Positions 1 to 9,080 are shown, counted from the stretch's first letter. The stretch: 39,452 bases of DNA from an uncultured Clostridia bacterium (GCA_944383955.1 CALWRP010000200.1:1-39452); one strand, 5' to 3'. Notes: generated from the letters alone by a model not told the origin. Translations and numbers: made by a program.

Positions 1-159
1 AATTCGCGCCTTGGGGCTCAGGCGGCGTGTCGCGCCAAAATTTTCCGTGATATTTTCCAAAAATGCTCGCCAATCCGGCAAGGATTGCCTGCGCTTTTTG
101 GATCATCTCACAAAAAATTTTTTGGCACGCAACACCACCTGGGATTATGCGGTGTTGCC
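1..159. repeat. MITE-like dispersed repeat, right-hand part (left window edge)
   Basis: Bases 1-107 are identical to 39346-39452, so the window starts and ends inside two copies of one element. The outer end of this copy (GGATTATGCGGTGTTGCC, about 142-159) is an imperfect inverted match to the outer end of the other copy (GGCACCACCGCACAATTC, 39333-39350). Inner arms also pair: GCGCCAAAATTTT near 32-44 against the AAATTTTTTGGC segment near 116-126. A central CAATCC-GGCAA-GGATTG hairpin lies at 71-87. The whole unit would be about 171 bp, foldable and without a coding frame, as expected of a MITE. The family name is not known to me. Confidence 0.75.
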
Positions 160-447
160 CTTGTTTTCAGTATAGCACATCCGTCGGGGACCGGAGGGAA
201 GAAAAGAGTCTTTTTCTGGGTGGTTCCCCATATTTTGAATATATAACAAAAAACAGGCGCTTAATTTTGTTAAAATCGCCAATTTACTATCTAATTGACC
301 TTTTTTAGAAAATCTTTAGAAAAAAGAGCCCTGTTTTATGCTATGATGAATTCAGCTAAGAATGTGTTCCGCATGGAGAATTCCGTCTGGGGCGGCGCTC
401 GTTTGCAGGACGAACAGGATAAGAATAACTGCTGTGAGGTGTGTTTC
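160..447 (+). other. Upstream region of the CIS operon, no gene
   Basis: This AT-rich stretch between the terminal repeat and the first CIS gene has no convincing coding frame. It holds the promoter candidates listed separately and a leader of roughly 95-145 nt. The open frame of the first gene extends upstream to 295, but the segment 295-447 has no family-like sequence and no ribosome site at its ATGs, so it is treated as leader. Confidence 0.55.
267..295 (+). promoter_or_regulatory. Candidate sigma-A-type promoter of the CIS operon
   Basis: TTGTTA (267-272), 17 bp, then TCTAAT (290-295) fits the housekeeping consensus at 4/6 and 5/6 positions in an AT-rich leader. A second candidate is an extended -10, TGCTATGAT, at 339-347 without a good -35. 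Either would give a leader upstream of the ribosome site at 435-440. Read by eye; no transcript data. Confidence 0.45.
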
Positions 448-2247
448 ATGGAAAATCGTCAGCTGCTGCCGTTTGAACGCAACCGCTATTATGTCGGCAA
501 GCTCTTGACCTCGGCCGACTTCCAGGCTGAGCAGGCCTATTTCAACAACAAGCGGCGTTTCCTCAACCAACTGATGTTCGGCGCGGGCATTGTCTGCGGT
601 CTGAGCGTGTACAGCCTCGATGACCTCTCCATTATGGTGGAATCCGGCGCGGCGATCGACGGGCTCGGCCGCGAGGTGGTTGTGGAGAGCTCTGTGGTGC
701 GCAAGCTGTCTGCCATCGAGGGCTTTGATTCGCTCACAAGCGAACGGGCCGCGCTTTGCCTTCGCTATCGCGAGGAGGCCGTTCACCCGGTGTGCACGGT
801 CAACCGCATGGAGCGCGACGAGGAATATGAGCTCAACCGCCTGCGCGAGGGCTGGGAGCTTTTCCTCATGGACGCGCAGGACGTTGCGCAGGAGGGTGCG
901 CAGGAGTCTGAGTTTCTTCTGCATTCCACGCTTTATGAGGATAACGATTTCTCCGTCACCGTGACGATTCCGGCCATTGTGAGCGCGGGCAGCGCCGTCA
1001 AGGCGCTTGTGCGTATCCGCAAGCTTTCCGAAGCGAAGAAAAGGTTCACGCTCGACTGCGTGCTGCAGGCCCCGGCCTTCCTGGCGCCGGGAGGCGGCCA
1101 CGAGGTGCGGATCCGCGCCGTGGATCTCGATCTGGAGAAGGACGAGGTTTTCGATTGCCCAAACTGGCTCACGGCCCAGCAGCCGCTCGACGAGGCCATT
1201 TTGCTGGCCAAAACGGACGCGGTGCGCATTTCCATAGACGATGAGGAAAAGGCCGCCCGCGATTCGTTCCTTCTGAAGGTGGCTGTCTCCGCCGAGCCGG
1301 TTGAGGAGATCCTTTCCCGCGAGGTGGGCCGCGTGAGCCTCGAGATGCGCAGCTTTTCCGCTCCGCCGGAATATATCCGCCTCGCGGACATCAGCCTGCA
1401 GCTGACCAAGAGCGCCTATATCATCGACCGTGTCGAGGAATGCGGCGTGAAGAAGTATCTCTACACCACCTCAGGCGAGGAGACGCGCCGCGGCTACGAG
1501 AGCTGGTTTGCCTCTCCGGAGGCGACTGTGTCCGCGGCTCCTGCGGCGCAGCCCGGCGGCGCTGGAATGTCCGGCGGCCTCTCCTTCCAGGAGCCGCTCT
1601 ACGCGACCGGCACGTGCGAGATCCCGCTCGGCGACAGGGCGCGCCGCGGCGAGGTTTTCTATTCAAGCGAGATCATGCACGGCCTCGGCGCCGGCAATGT
1701 CTATGTGCAGGTCGGCTTCGAGTATCTGGCCGAGGATTCCCGCCTTTCCTCCACAGCGAAGAATACCATTTACGGAGACGTCTCCCTCTTTGATCAGGAG
1801 AACCTGCCCGTTGCCCCCGCGCAGACGGCTGTGAAGGTGATGAACGACCGCGGCAGCTTCGTCGTGGCGGCCAAGCTGCAGAAGGAAACCTCCTATGTGA
1901 TGCTTCTGCTGCGCTGGGTGGCCGTCAAGATGCCCTCCGAGGACGACCGCACGCTCCTGCAGCGCATTTCAGACAAGAGCATCAGCGCGGTGCAGCCCAC
2001 GGTGCTGCTCGGCACGCGCGAGAGCTGCTACTTCAGCGTGCGCTTCCGCAACATGGAGCCCTGCGGCCTGACATACGAGCTCACCGACAGGGATTCGGGC
2101 GAAATCACCCCCGACGGCGTCTACACCGCGCCGGCCAGGGAGGGCGTCTACGAGATCCGCATCAGCTGCGCCGACGCGCCGCTGATCTGCACCTATGCGT
2201 ACGCTATCGTGAAGAAAAAGGAAAACAGGGAAGGCGAGAAGTCCTGA
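448..2247 (+). CDS. CIS-associated protein with GKLLT...GIVCGL N-terminal motif
   Basis: First gene of the CIS operon, 599 residues from the ATG at 448, which follows GAGGTG at 435-440 with good spacing. The open frame reaches back to 295, but similarity to the family begins at this ATG. Residues about 13-52 carry the pattern YYVGKLLTSADF, EQAYF, KRRFLN and GIVCGLSV. I recall this pattern from uncharacterised proteins in many CIS loci. The last 80 residues resemble a bacterial Ig-like fold (ITPDGVYTAP). There is no signal peptide or membrane span. It is probably a soluble accessory or baseplate-associated component; the exact role is unknown. A 34-bp gap separates it from the next gene. Confidence 0.7.
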   Translation: MENRQLLPFERNRYYVGKLLTSADFQAEQAYFNNKRRFLNQLMFGAGIVCGLSVYSLDDLSIMVESGAAIDGLGREVVVESSVVRKLSAIEGFDSLTSERAALCLRYREEAVHPVCTVNRMERDEEYELNRLREGWELFLMDAQDVAQEGAQESEFLLHSTLYEDNDFSVTVTIPAIVSAGSAVKALVRIRKLSEAKKRFTLDCVLQAPAFLAPGGGHEVRIRAVDLDLEKDEVFDCPNWLTAQQPLDEAILLAKTDAVRISIDDEEKAARDSFLLKVAVSAEPVEEILSREVGRVSLEMRSFSAPPEYIRLADISLQLTKSAYIIDRVEECGVKKYLYTTSGEETRRGYESWFASPEATVSAAPAAQPGGAGMSGGLSFQEPLYATGTCEIPLGDRARRGEVFYSSEIMHGLGAGNVYVQVGFEYLAEDSRLSSTAKNTIYGDVSLFDQENLPVAPAQTAVKVMNDRGSFVVAAKLQKETSYVMLLLRWVAVKMPSEDDRTLLQRISDKSISAVQPTVLLGTRESCYFSVRFRNMEPCGLTYELTDRDSGEITPDGVYTAPAREGVYEIRISCADAPLICTYAYAIVKKKENREGEKS

Positions 2248-2281
2248 TGAGGGCCCTTCCCGCGAGAGGTGGTGAGGCAGG

Positions 2282-3136
2282 TTGGTCTATCATGCGGAGG
2301 AAATGATTTTATCTCCTGTGCGGGAGATTTTTCACGGACCCGTGAACGATGTGATTGTCTGCCAGGATTTGCGTTCGTCCACGCGCGCCTGTTACATATT
2401 GATTGCCGTCAGGGACAGAGAGACGGCCAAGCGCCTTCTGCTGGTCCTGCAGAATTCCCAGCGGGAGACGGGAGACCGGCAGCCGTGCATCCGGATGTTC
2501 ACGGAAAACGAGCTGCTGTGCCTGCTGTTTGAGTACCGGCCGGAACGCAGGCTCGATCGCTTTGCCGCCGGCCAGCTTCTCACCCCGCAATCGCGCGAGC
2601 GCGTCTGCGTCAATCTGGTGATGGAATGCCTGTCCAGCCCGCTGCCGTTCCCGCTTCTCTACCTGGCGCTCGAGCGGGAGAACGTGCATCTGCTTCAGGA
2701 CGACGGCGTATATTTCACCTGCTGCTTCGACCTGAGCCGTCTCGACGAGTCTGTGGGGGAGGCGCAGTGTACGGACCGCTGCGTGCAGCTTCTGCTTTCC
2801 CTGCTGAGAAAGCAGTCGCGCAGGCAGCTCAAGAGCTTCGAGCTGCTGCGGAAAAAGTCGGAGCGCGGCGCCTATACCAGCCTTCCGGAGCTCTACCGCG
2901 ACATCCGCATCAGCGCCCTTCCGGAGCGCAAGGCCTCCGTCAGGGAAAGGGCGGAGGGCTTCTGGGAGCGCAACAAGGATCTGTTTTTCCGTATTCTGCT
3001 CCGGCTGAGCGTCGCGGTGGGGCTCATTGCCCTGATTATTCTTATCTCGCAGCTGATTTTCGGGGGCTTCCCGCTGCTGCGGCTGTTCCAAAATACGTTT
3101 GAGGTGATCGGGACGGAAAATCTGACCGGTACCTGA
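2282..3136 (+). CDS. Single-span membrane protein, possible pseudokinase-like cytoplasmic domain
   Basis: 284 residues starting at TTG 2282, which has GGTGAGG/GAGAGGTGG just upstream. The ATG at 2303 has a ribosome site only 2 nt away and is less likely. About 230 soluble residues precede one strong membrane helix (VAVGLIALIILISQLIFGG), leaving a short outer tail, so the bulk should face the cytoplasm. The run LLFEYRPERRLDRF, then LLYLALERENVHLLQDDG, recalls a kinase hinge and catalytic-loop region without catalytic residues. That would resemble the pseudokinase half of EssB/YukC of type VII secretion. This resemblance is by eye and weak. It is the first of five envelope genes and may anchor or sense the CIS at the membrane. 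Confidence 0.6.
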   Translation: MVYHAEEMILSPVREIFHGPVNDVIVCQDLRSSTRACYILIAVRDRETAKRLLLVLQNSQRETGDRQPCIRMFTENELLCLLFEYRPERRLDRFAAGQLLTPQSRERVCVNLVMECLSSPLPFPLLYLALERENVHLLQDDGVYFTCCFDLSRLDESVGEAQCTDRCVQLLLSLLRKQSRRQLKSFELLRKKSERGAYTSLPELYRDIRISALPERKASVRERAEGFWERNKDLFFRILLRLSVAVGLIALIILISQLIFGGFPLLRLFQNTFEVIGTENLTGT

Positions 3137-3151
3137 GGGGAGGATCTGTGC

Positions 3152-5737
3152 ATGAAAAAAGCCGTTGGGGCCGTCCTGCTGCTGGGCGTTCTCCTTGCGG
3201 TGCTTCTGGCCGCTCTTCCGGCGGATCTTCCGGAGCTTTCCGACGCCGAGCCGACCATTGCCGTCACGGCGGATCAGACGGTTTATCTGACGGAGACGCG
3301 CGGCGGCTCTGCCTGGATTTACAGCGTCAACGATGAGGGGGCCGTGCGCGACACCCATCTGTACGAGGATGCGTCAGGGATACCGCTGCTCACCGCCCTG
3401 GAGAACGATGTTTATTTCGTTCTCACCACGGCCGAAGGGGAGGCCTGGAGCCTCCTGCGGCTGCGGGAGGGGGAGGAGACGGTCCTCTTTGAGAGCACGC
3501 GGGAGCTCGCCGCTCCACCCGAGGCCGTCTGTGCCTCAGCCTCGGGGATCGATTTGACCTTTCGCAGCGGAAACACGCTCTCCGTCTACCGCATGGATTT
3601 GGACGGCGGCGAACCTGCCCAGCTGCTTGACACGGAGCTTCCCGACGGCATGACGGCCGTCTCCGCCGTGTTTGCCAACGACAAGCTCTTCTGCCTGCTC
3701 AGCGACGGCCGCATCCTCACGCTGCGCGCCGGCGGGCAGGAGGATCCCACCGTGCAGGAGACGGGCGGGTTTACGCTGCTCTCCGCCTCACAGGGATCCG
3801 TGTGGGCCTACCGGGAAGAGACGGGCTCTGCCTGCTTCGGCGCCGCGTCCGTTCAGAGCGGCACAGGCGTTGTGCTCGGCGGGCAGGCGGTGCTCTGCGG
3901 CGCGACAGGCGGAGCGGACGGGGATACCGCCGCGCTCTCCATCGAAAACGGCAAAGCGGTGCTGGTGCGCGCCGGCGCGGCGAGTACGCTTCGTCAGGTT
4001 CCGGAATTTTCCCTGCGCGTGCGGCTGATGTTTAAAATGAACCTGCTCCTTCTGGGAATGACGGTCTATGCCGTGTGCGCTCTGCTTTTTCTTCTGACAT
4101 TTTTCCTTTGCCGGAAAACGCACCGGCTCGCGGTTCGCGTGACGGCTGGCTGTACCTGCCTGTTCCTGTTCACGGCGGGAGCGGTGGGAACCCTTTCCTG
4201 GGCGGCGGCGCAGGAGCGCGAGGCTTCGCTGCTCACTGCACAGGCGGCTTCGGCCGGTCAGCTGCGCGCGGCCTCGCTGGAGGCGCTCGATCTGACAGCG
4301 GTTCTGGCCGGAAGCGCAGGCGTGGACGACGCGCTGCGGCAGCTTGCCGCTGTGGAACTGGAAAGCGGAGAGGGAACGCTCACCTTCCAAAGCGCCATCC
4401 TCGCTCCAGACGGACAAAGCGTCAGCTTTTCCGGTGACGCGGCAAAGGGCTCGCCCGTCGGCGCGGTGTATGGGCAGGAGACCGCTCTGCTTGTCCAAAA
4501 CGCTGCGGACGGCATGGACGGCACGGCGCTGTGCTCGAACAGAGGCCGCCCCTCCGGCGTCGATGTGCGCACGCTGACGCGGTATGGCGATCCGGTCGGT
4601 CTGCTTGTCACCACGGTCTCCGCTTCAGATGAAACGCTGACGGAGCCCTGGGCTCTTTTCCTGCCGCCGTTTGTGGCCGCAGTGGCCGCGTCCGTCCTCA
4701 CGGCGTTGTTCTCATTCCTCATGCTCCGCCCGCTGCGCCGCCTCACCGGCCGTATGCGCGCGATCTCCGAGGGGGACTTCAATCTGCCCTCGATGCGCAC
4801 CGCCCCCGACGAAGTCGGCGATATGTGGCAGTCTCTTCGCGAGATGGCGGTGGCTCTGCACATTAAGGATTACGAGACGGACGCCACAGTCCGCTCGTTC
4901 TACCGGTTTGTGCCGCGCGGCATCGACAGGCTGCTCGGGCGCGCCTCCATCATGGAGACGAGCCTCGGCGACATGGCGAACGTCAGCGGGACGGTGGGGA
5001 TTCTCTCCATCCAGAACCGTGAGGACATCCGCGTCCGCCTTGACGACAACGGCTTCATGGATTTCCTCAACGACAGCTACGCGCTCATCGATCGCCAGAT
5101 GGACGAGCACGAGGGGCTTCTTCTCTCGAACGGCTTTGACCCGGACGGTCTCGAGCTTCTCTTCGGCGGCTCGGCCGATCAGGGCGTTTCGTTCAGCGTG
5201 GGCCTGCTCGGGGAGACGGGCCCCATGGAGCCCGACCGCACGCCGGACTTCTTCCTGCTGCTGCACAGCGCCACCTTCCTCTACGGCCTGGTCGGCACGG
5301 AGCAGCGCACCTTCTCGCTGCTGTCCTCCTCCGAGATCGCCTTCCTGCACACGCTGCCGCGCTTTTTCCGCGGCACGGGCGTGCGTCTGGCCGCGACGGA
5401 CGCCTGCCTCAAGGCGATGGCAAGACCGTGCGCCTCGCGCTACATCGGCTTTGTCTCCTCCGAGGACGGCAAATACGTGTACAAGCTCCATCAGATTCTG
5501 GAGGGCTGCTCCGATCTGGAGCGGTCGCTCTGCCTCTCCTACGACGACAAGTTCCAGAAGGGCATCCGCCTCTTCTGCGAGAATGACTTCTATCTCGCCC
5601 GCAATCTCTTCTCCACGATCCTCAAGCTCAATCCGGGCGACGGCATCGCGCGGTGGTACCTCTTCGCCTGCGAGCACTATTTCAACCAGAGCGATCCGGG
5701 CAGCGAGGGCTATAATCTTTTCGGGATCCAGGAGTGA
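3152..5737 (+). CDS. Membrane HAMP protein with degenerate class III cyclase domain and TPR end
   Basis: 861 residues; ATG 3152 lies 8 nt after AGGGGAGGA. Order: N-terminal membrane helix (5-21); exported beta-rich region with propeller-like repeats (about 30-285); two membrane helices (294-317, 325-350); second outer region (350-498); membrane helix (499-525); HAMP linker (525-570) with ISEGDFNLPS. Then comes a segment from FYRFVPRGIDRLLG through LGDM that matches the entry to adenylate/guanylate cyclase homology domains, and a TPR-like end (NLFSTILKLNPGDG). Where active cyclases have the first metal aspartate (FSDI), this protein has LSIQ, so it is probably not catalytic. The second region, PDGLELLFGGSAD, still resembles GDAIMALF. 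Likely a signal-transducing receptor of the CIS envelope module. Confidence 0.75.
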   Translation: MKKAVGAVLLLGVLLAVLLAALPADLPELSDAEPTIAVTADQTVYLTETRGGSAWIYSVNDEGAVRDTHLYEDASGIPLLTALENDVYFVLTTAEGEAWSLLRLREGEETVLFESTRELAAPPEAVCASASGIDLTFRSGNTLSVYRMDLDGGEPAQLLDTELPDGMTAVSAVFANDKLFCLLSDGRILTLRAGGQEDPTVQETGGFTLLSASQGSVWAYREETGSACFGAASVQSGTGVVLGGQAVLCGATGGADGDTAALSIENGKAVLVRAGAASTLRQVPEFSLRVRLMFKMNLLLLGMTVYAVCALLFLLTFFLCRKTHRLAVRVTAGCTCLFLFTAGAVGTLSWAAAQEREASLLTAQAASAGQLRAASLEALDLTAVLAGSAGVDDALRQLAAVELESGEGTLTFQSAILAPDGQSVSFSGDAAKGSPVGAVYGQETALLVQNAADGMDGTALCSNRGRPSGVDVRTLTRYGDPVGLLVTTVSASDETLTEPWALFLPPFVAAVAASVLTALFSFLMLRPLRRLTGRMRAISEGDFNLPSMRTAPDEVGDMWQSLREMAVALHIKDYETDATVRSFYRFVPRGIDRLLGRASIMETSLGDMANVSGTVGILSIQNREDIRVRLDDNGFMDFLNDSYALIDRQMDEHEGLLLSNGFDPDGLELLFGGSADQGVSFSVGLLGETGPMEPDRTPDFFLLLHSATFLYGLVGTEQRTFSLLSSSEIAFLHTLPRFFRGTGVRLAATDACLKAMARPCASRYIGFVSSEDGKYVYKLHQILEGCSDLERSLCLSYDDKFQKGIRLFCENDFYLARNLFSTILKLNPGDGIARWYLFACEHYFNQSDPGSEGYNLFGIQE

Positions 5738-5764
5738 CGGCCCCGAGGGAAAGGACAGTGAAGC

Positions 5765-7018
5765 ATGAATAAAATATGGACAACACTGCTTTCCACGGTT
5801 CAGTCGAAGATCACGCCCCTGTGGACGAGAATTCGGCTTTGGACGACCCGGGCTTACTGGGAAAACAGAGGCATCACCACTCTGCGGCAGTTCTTCAGCA
5901 AGCTGTTCAATATCCGGCCCCGGGACAAGACGGACTACTATCCGTTTCTCTCCTGGCTTGTCAGCAAGCGGCTGGCCTTTGCCCTGGTGGTGCTGATAGG
6001 CCTTGTGAGCCTGTTCTACATCTTTGTGTTCTCCCCGGTGAGCTCCACCATCTTCAGCGAGAGCGCCACGGTGCCGACCTTCCGCTACAACTCGATCCCC
6101 CTCAAGTTCTACAACGGTCAGGCGCAGATCCTCGCTGCCGACGGCCATCTGGCCTATGTCGGCAGCGTGCAGGACGCCGCGGCGGCCGGGAATGGCAAGC
6201 TCTACCGCGCAGACGGCAGTCTGCTCTACAGCGGCGAGTTTTCCGACAGCAAGTACAACGGCCAGGGCAGCCTCTTCTATCAGGACGGCGTGCTCCGGTA
6301 TGTGGGCGGTTTTGTTGATAATCTCTTCGAGGGCGAGGGCCAGCTGTACCGGCAGAGCGGCGTGCTCGAGTATGAGGGCGGCTTCCTCAAGGGCCAGAAA
6401 TCCGGCGCCGGGATCCTCTACAACAGCGGCGGCAACACCATCTTCACCGGCAACTTCCTCGCAGACCGCCTGATCTACAGCGAGTTCCTCGGCAAGACCA
6501 CCGCTCAGGTTGCCACCATGTACACCGGCAGCACAAGCGTTTACAGCAGCTCGACGGAGCACTGCGTCTCCATGGACGAGATCAACGCCGTCTACACGGC
6601 GGACGACGGCTCGGATACCCTCTCTGAGGAATGGGTGCTGACCGAGGTCCTCGTCGAGGACAGCGTGTTCCCCACGACGCAGGGGGAGATATCCTCCATC
6701 AACGAGCTGACAGGCTATTTCGGCGACCCGGTCTACCTCGGCTACACCTGGCCGACGCTCACGGAAGCGGTGGCGGTGCGCGCGATGAGCGAGGCCGGCA
6801 AGGGCCGCTTCGCCGACATCGACATGGAGATGACCTCGAGCCTCCGCGACGTGCACAGCGTGAGCTCCTATGACAAGAATTACGAGTTCTACATTTATGT
6901 ATACGAGATGGACGGCTTGACGTACACCTTCTACTGCGACAGCAGCACGTCGCCGTTCTCCATGTATTCGATCACCATGAGCACGGCGCAGGAGAGCGCC
7001 GGGGAAGGAGGAGAGTGA
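5765..7018 (+). CDS. Membrane-anchored MORN-repeat protein
   Basis: 417 residues, ATG 5765 after GAAAGGA, 27 bp downstream of the previous stop. A cytoplasmic N-terminal stretch of about 70 residues precedes one membrane helix (LAFALVVLIGLVSLFYIFVF, about 73-92). Residues about 120-240 hold four to five MORN-type repeats (GNGKLYRADGSLLYSGEF, GQGSLFYQDGVLRYVGGF, GEGQLYRQSGVLEYEGGF and so on). A C-terminal domain of about 160 residues has no recognised family. MORN repeats form beta-hairpin rods that bind proteins or membranes, so this would place a rod outside the membrane next to the exported proteins encoded downstream. The next gene starts 1 nt after its stop. Confidence 0.75.
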   Translation: MNKIWTTLLSTVQSKITPLWTRIRLWTTRAYWENRGITTLRQFFSKLFNIRPRDKTDYYPFLSWLVSKRLAFALVVLIGLVSLFYIFVFSPVSSTIFSESATVPTFRYNSIPLKFYNGQAQILAADGHLAYVGSVQDAAAAGNGKLYRADGSLLYSGEFSDSKYNGQGSLFYQDGVLRYVGGFVDNLFEGEGQLYRQSGVLEYEGGFLKGQKSGAGILYNSGGNTIFTGNFLADRLIYSEFLGKTTAQVATMYTGSTSVYSSSTEHCVSMDEINAVYTADDGSDTLSEEWVLTEVLVEDSVFPTTQGEISSINELTGYFGDPVYLGYTWPTLTEAVAVRAMSEAGKGRFADIDMEMTSSLRDVHSVSSYDKNYEFYIYVYEMDGLTYTFYCDSSTSPFSMYSITMSTAQESAGEGGE

Positions 7019-7019
7019 G

Positions 7020-9059
7020 TTGAAGAGAAGCCGGAGCCTTCGCCGGGCCGTCAGTCTGCTGCTGTGCCTTTCCCTGCTGCTGCCCCTGTTTGCCTGTCCG
7101 CCCGCCATCGCGGCGGCTTCGAAGACGCTTCAGCTGAAACAGGCCCAGAGCATGGCCCTCTCCAACAACACCGAGATCACCAAGACCTATAACGAAATTC
7201 TGCTCAAGGAAATCCAGTATACGGAATCCGTCAAGGAGATCAAGGCCAAAATCAAGAACCTCACCAGCTTCCGCTGGACGCCGCTGCTCAGCTTCAAATT
7301 TCCCGAGCAGCTTGACATGAGCGAGGAGTACGACATGAACGTCAAGCCCCTCAATCTGCAGACGGAGATCGAGATCCTCCGCCACAAGATGACGGCACAG
7401 GAGAACGACGAGCTGGCGAAGATCAACAAGGCGTACCTCTCCGCCTACGTCAACCAGGAGAAGGCGGCCTTCACCGAGGATCGGCTGGAGGCGGCCAGGG
7501 AGGAGCTTTCCCGCAACCAGGCCAGGCTCTCCACCGGAGAGGCCACGCAGGCGGACGTCGACACCATGCAGAGCTCGGTCGACAAGCTGACGAGCGACCT
7601 TTCCCAGCAGAAGCGCAATCTGCAGACGTCGCTCGAGGAGGTCAGCGAGCTGATCCACATCGACGTCTCCTCCGGCTACAAGCTTGCGAACCCGCTCTCC
7701 GACGCGCAGATTCCCCGCGCGGATCTCGAGGACATCATCGAGCACGCGATGGAGAACAGCCAGACGATCTACGAGGCGAAGATGGCCGTCTCCACCGCCA
7801 CCGTCAACCTTGATTCCTATGAATCGCTCATGCGCAGCCAGTACGGCTCGAAGCTCAACGCGATCGACACCTTCCTGAGCCAGGTGCGGCGAGGCGAGGA
7901 CGTCGACTATGCCGCCTTCCAGCTCAAGTACAACGACATGCTCGAGTCCTTCGACTCCCCCTGGGCGGGCAGCGTGCGCATCCTCTTCTTCAGCTTCACC
8001 AAGGAGTGGTTCAAGGGCGAAATCTCCGGCACGCGCTACATCGAAAACGACCTCTACGCCCTGCTGACGGCGTGCAAGGAATACCAGAGCGCCGTCACCG
8101 AGTATGAATCGGCTGTCAAAACGCTGACGGATGAGATCAACTCGAGCTATGAGGCGATCGTCACCGCCCGCACCGCCTATCAGGATCTGGCCGATACCGT
8201 GGCGCAGAACCGGGAGGATCTGGAGAAGCTCTCCGCCCTCAACCAGCTCGGGCAGGCGGAGTACAGCGAGGTCAAGACGAAGCAGGAGGAGTATCAGACC
8301 AATCAGATGGATCTGATCGACGCCCTCTCCACATACAACGAGCTGCTCTATGAGCTCGACGCGACGACCTGCGGCGCGATCGCTCCCTATCTGGAGGGCG
8401 TCTCCGTCTCCACCGACGTGGGAACAGGCGGCGACAGCTATGTCGACGACGCGACGATCCCGCACTACTATATTTACACCGATGTGGCCGATCTCGTCTT
8501 CGTCTTCGGTCTCGAATATCCCGAGGACTTTGAACCCGCCGCCACCGATTACGAGATTTGGTACAGCGGCACGCAGATTGGAGAGCGCACGGCCGTCGAC
8601 CAGCAGCTTCGCCATCTGGCCCTCGACTACAAGGGCACCAGCACGCTCACCGTCCGCCTCTACAACGAGGATACGTATGTGACGGAGTGCGAGATTGACA
8701 CCACCGTTCCCCGCGACGTTCTTCCGATTGAACCGGCCGTGGAGGAGGAAGCTCCGCTGGCGGTGCAGTGCGGAACCTACAAGATTGAGACAACCTCGCT
8801 CGGCTCTGTCAGCACCAGCAAGCTGACGCTGAGCTTTGACGCCACGGTGGGCGCGGCCTACTACCGCATCGAGGACGCCGGGGGCGCGAGCGTTTACACC
8901 GAGGAGCCCATTCCGGCAGAGGAGAGCTTCACCTATCTGACGCTCCTCGTCGGCAGCTTAAGCGCCGTGACGGTGCGGGTCTACGACAAGGACCAGGCCG
9001 AGATCGGCACAGCCACCTTTAACGAGGACACGCAAACCATTTGGATGACGGCGCAGTGA
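7020..9059 (+). CDS. Exported TolC-like coiled-coil protein
   Basis: 679 residues from TTG 7020, with GGAAGGAGGAG at 7002-7012; only 1 nt follows the upstream stop. The N-terminus is a clear signal peptide (RRAVSLLLCLSLLLPLF then ACPPAIAA); LFAC could be a poor lipobox. Residues about 35-450 form two rounds of long helices with the TolC/outer-membrane efflux pattern (LQLKQAQSMALSNNTEI, AYLSAYVNQEKAAF, RLSTGEATQADVDTMQSSV). After CGAIAPYLEG, residues 450-679 are beta-rich and unlike TolC. An outer-membrane channel makes no sense in a monoderm cell. A periplasm- or wall-spanning coiled-coil tube or tether fits better, perhaps guiding the CIS through the wall. Confidence 0.7.
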   Translation: MKRSRSLRRAVSLLLCLSLLLPLFACPPAIAAASKTLQLKQAQSMALSNNTEITKTYNEILLKEIQYTESVKEIKAKIKNLTSFRWTPLLSFKFPEQLDMSEEYDMNVKPLNLQTEIEILRHKMTAQENDELAKINKAYLSAYVNQEKAAFTEDRLEAAREELSRNQARLSTGEATQADVDTMQSSVDKLTSDLSQQKRNLQTSLEEVSELIHIDVSSGYKLANPLSDAQIPRADLEDIIEHAMENSQTIYEAKMAVSTATVNLDSYESLMRSQYGSKLNAIDTFLSQVRRGEDVDYAAFQLKYNDMLESFDSPWAGSVRILFFSFTKEWFKGEISGTRYIENDLYALLTACKEYQSAVTEYESAVKTLTDEINSSYEAIVTARTAYQDLADTVAQNREDLEKLSALNQLGQAEYSEVKTKQEEYQTNQMDLIDALSTYNELLYELDATTCGAIAPYLEGVSVSTDVGTGGDSYVDDATIPHYYIYTDVADLVFVFGLEYPEDFEPAATDYEIWYSGTQIGERTAVDQQLRHLALDYKGTSTLTVRLYNEDTYVTECEIDTTVPRDVLPIEPAVEEEAPLAVQCGTYKIETTSLGSVSTSKLTLSFDATVGAAYYRIEDAGGASVYTEEPIPAEESFTYLTLLVGSLSAVTVRVYDKDQAEIGTATFNEDTQTIWMTAQ

Positions 9060-9080
9060 CGCCGGAAAGGAGGGGAACCC

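Noticed and set aside
63-308. 81-codon frame in the left repeat
   Set aside because: It runs through a non-coding MITE-like repeat and the promoter region and has no ribosome site.
304-319. 16-nt match between 304-319 and 38462-38477 (TTTAGAAAATCTTTAG) as a shared operator
   Set aside because: Low-complexity AT sequence; the right copy overlaps a stop codon and forms a hairpin that the left copy cannot, and a chance match of this length is plausible.
295-447. Upstream extension of the first gene (start at 295)
   Set aside because: No ribosome site or family similarity before the ATG at 448, which has a well-placed GAGGTG; promoter candidates also fall in or next to this stretch.
4712-7108. 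Minus-strand frame of 798 codons, and similar long antisense frames at 9108-11498 and 13653-15431
   Set aside because: All mirror well-supported plus-strand genes and have His/Arg/Ala-rich nonsense composition.
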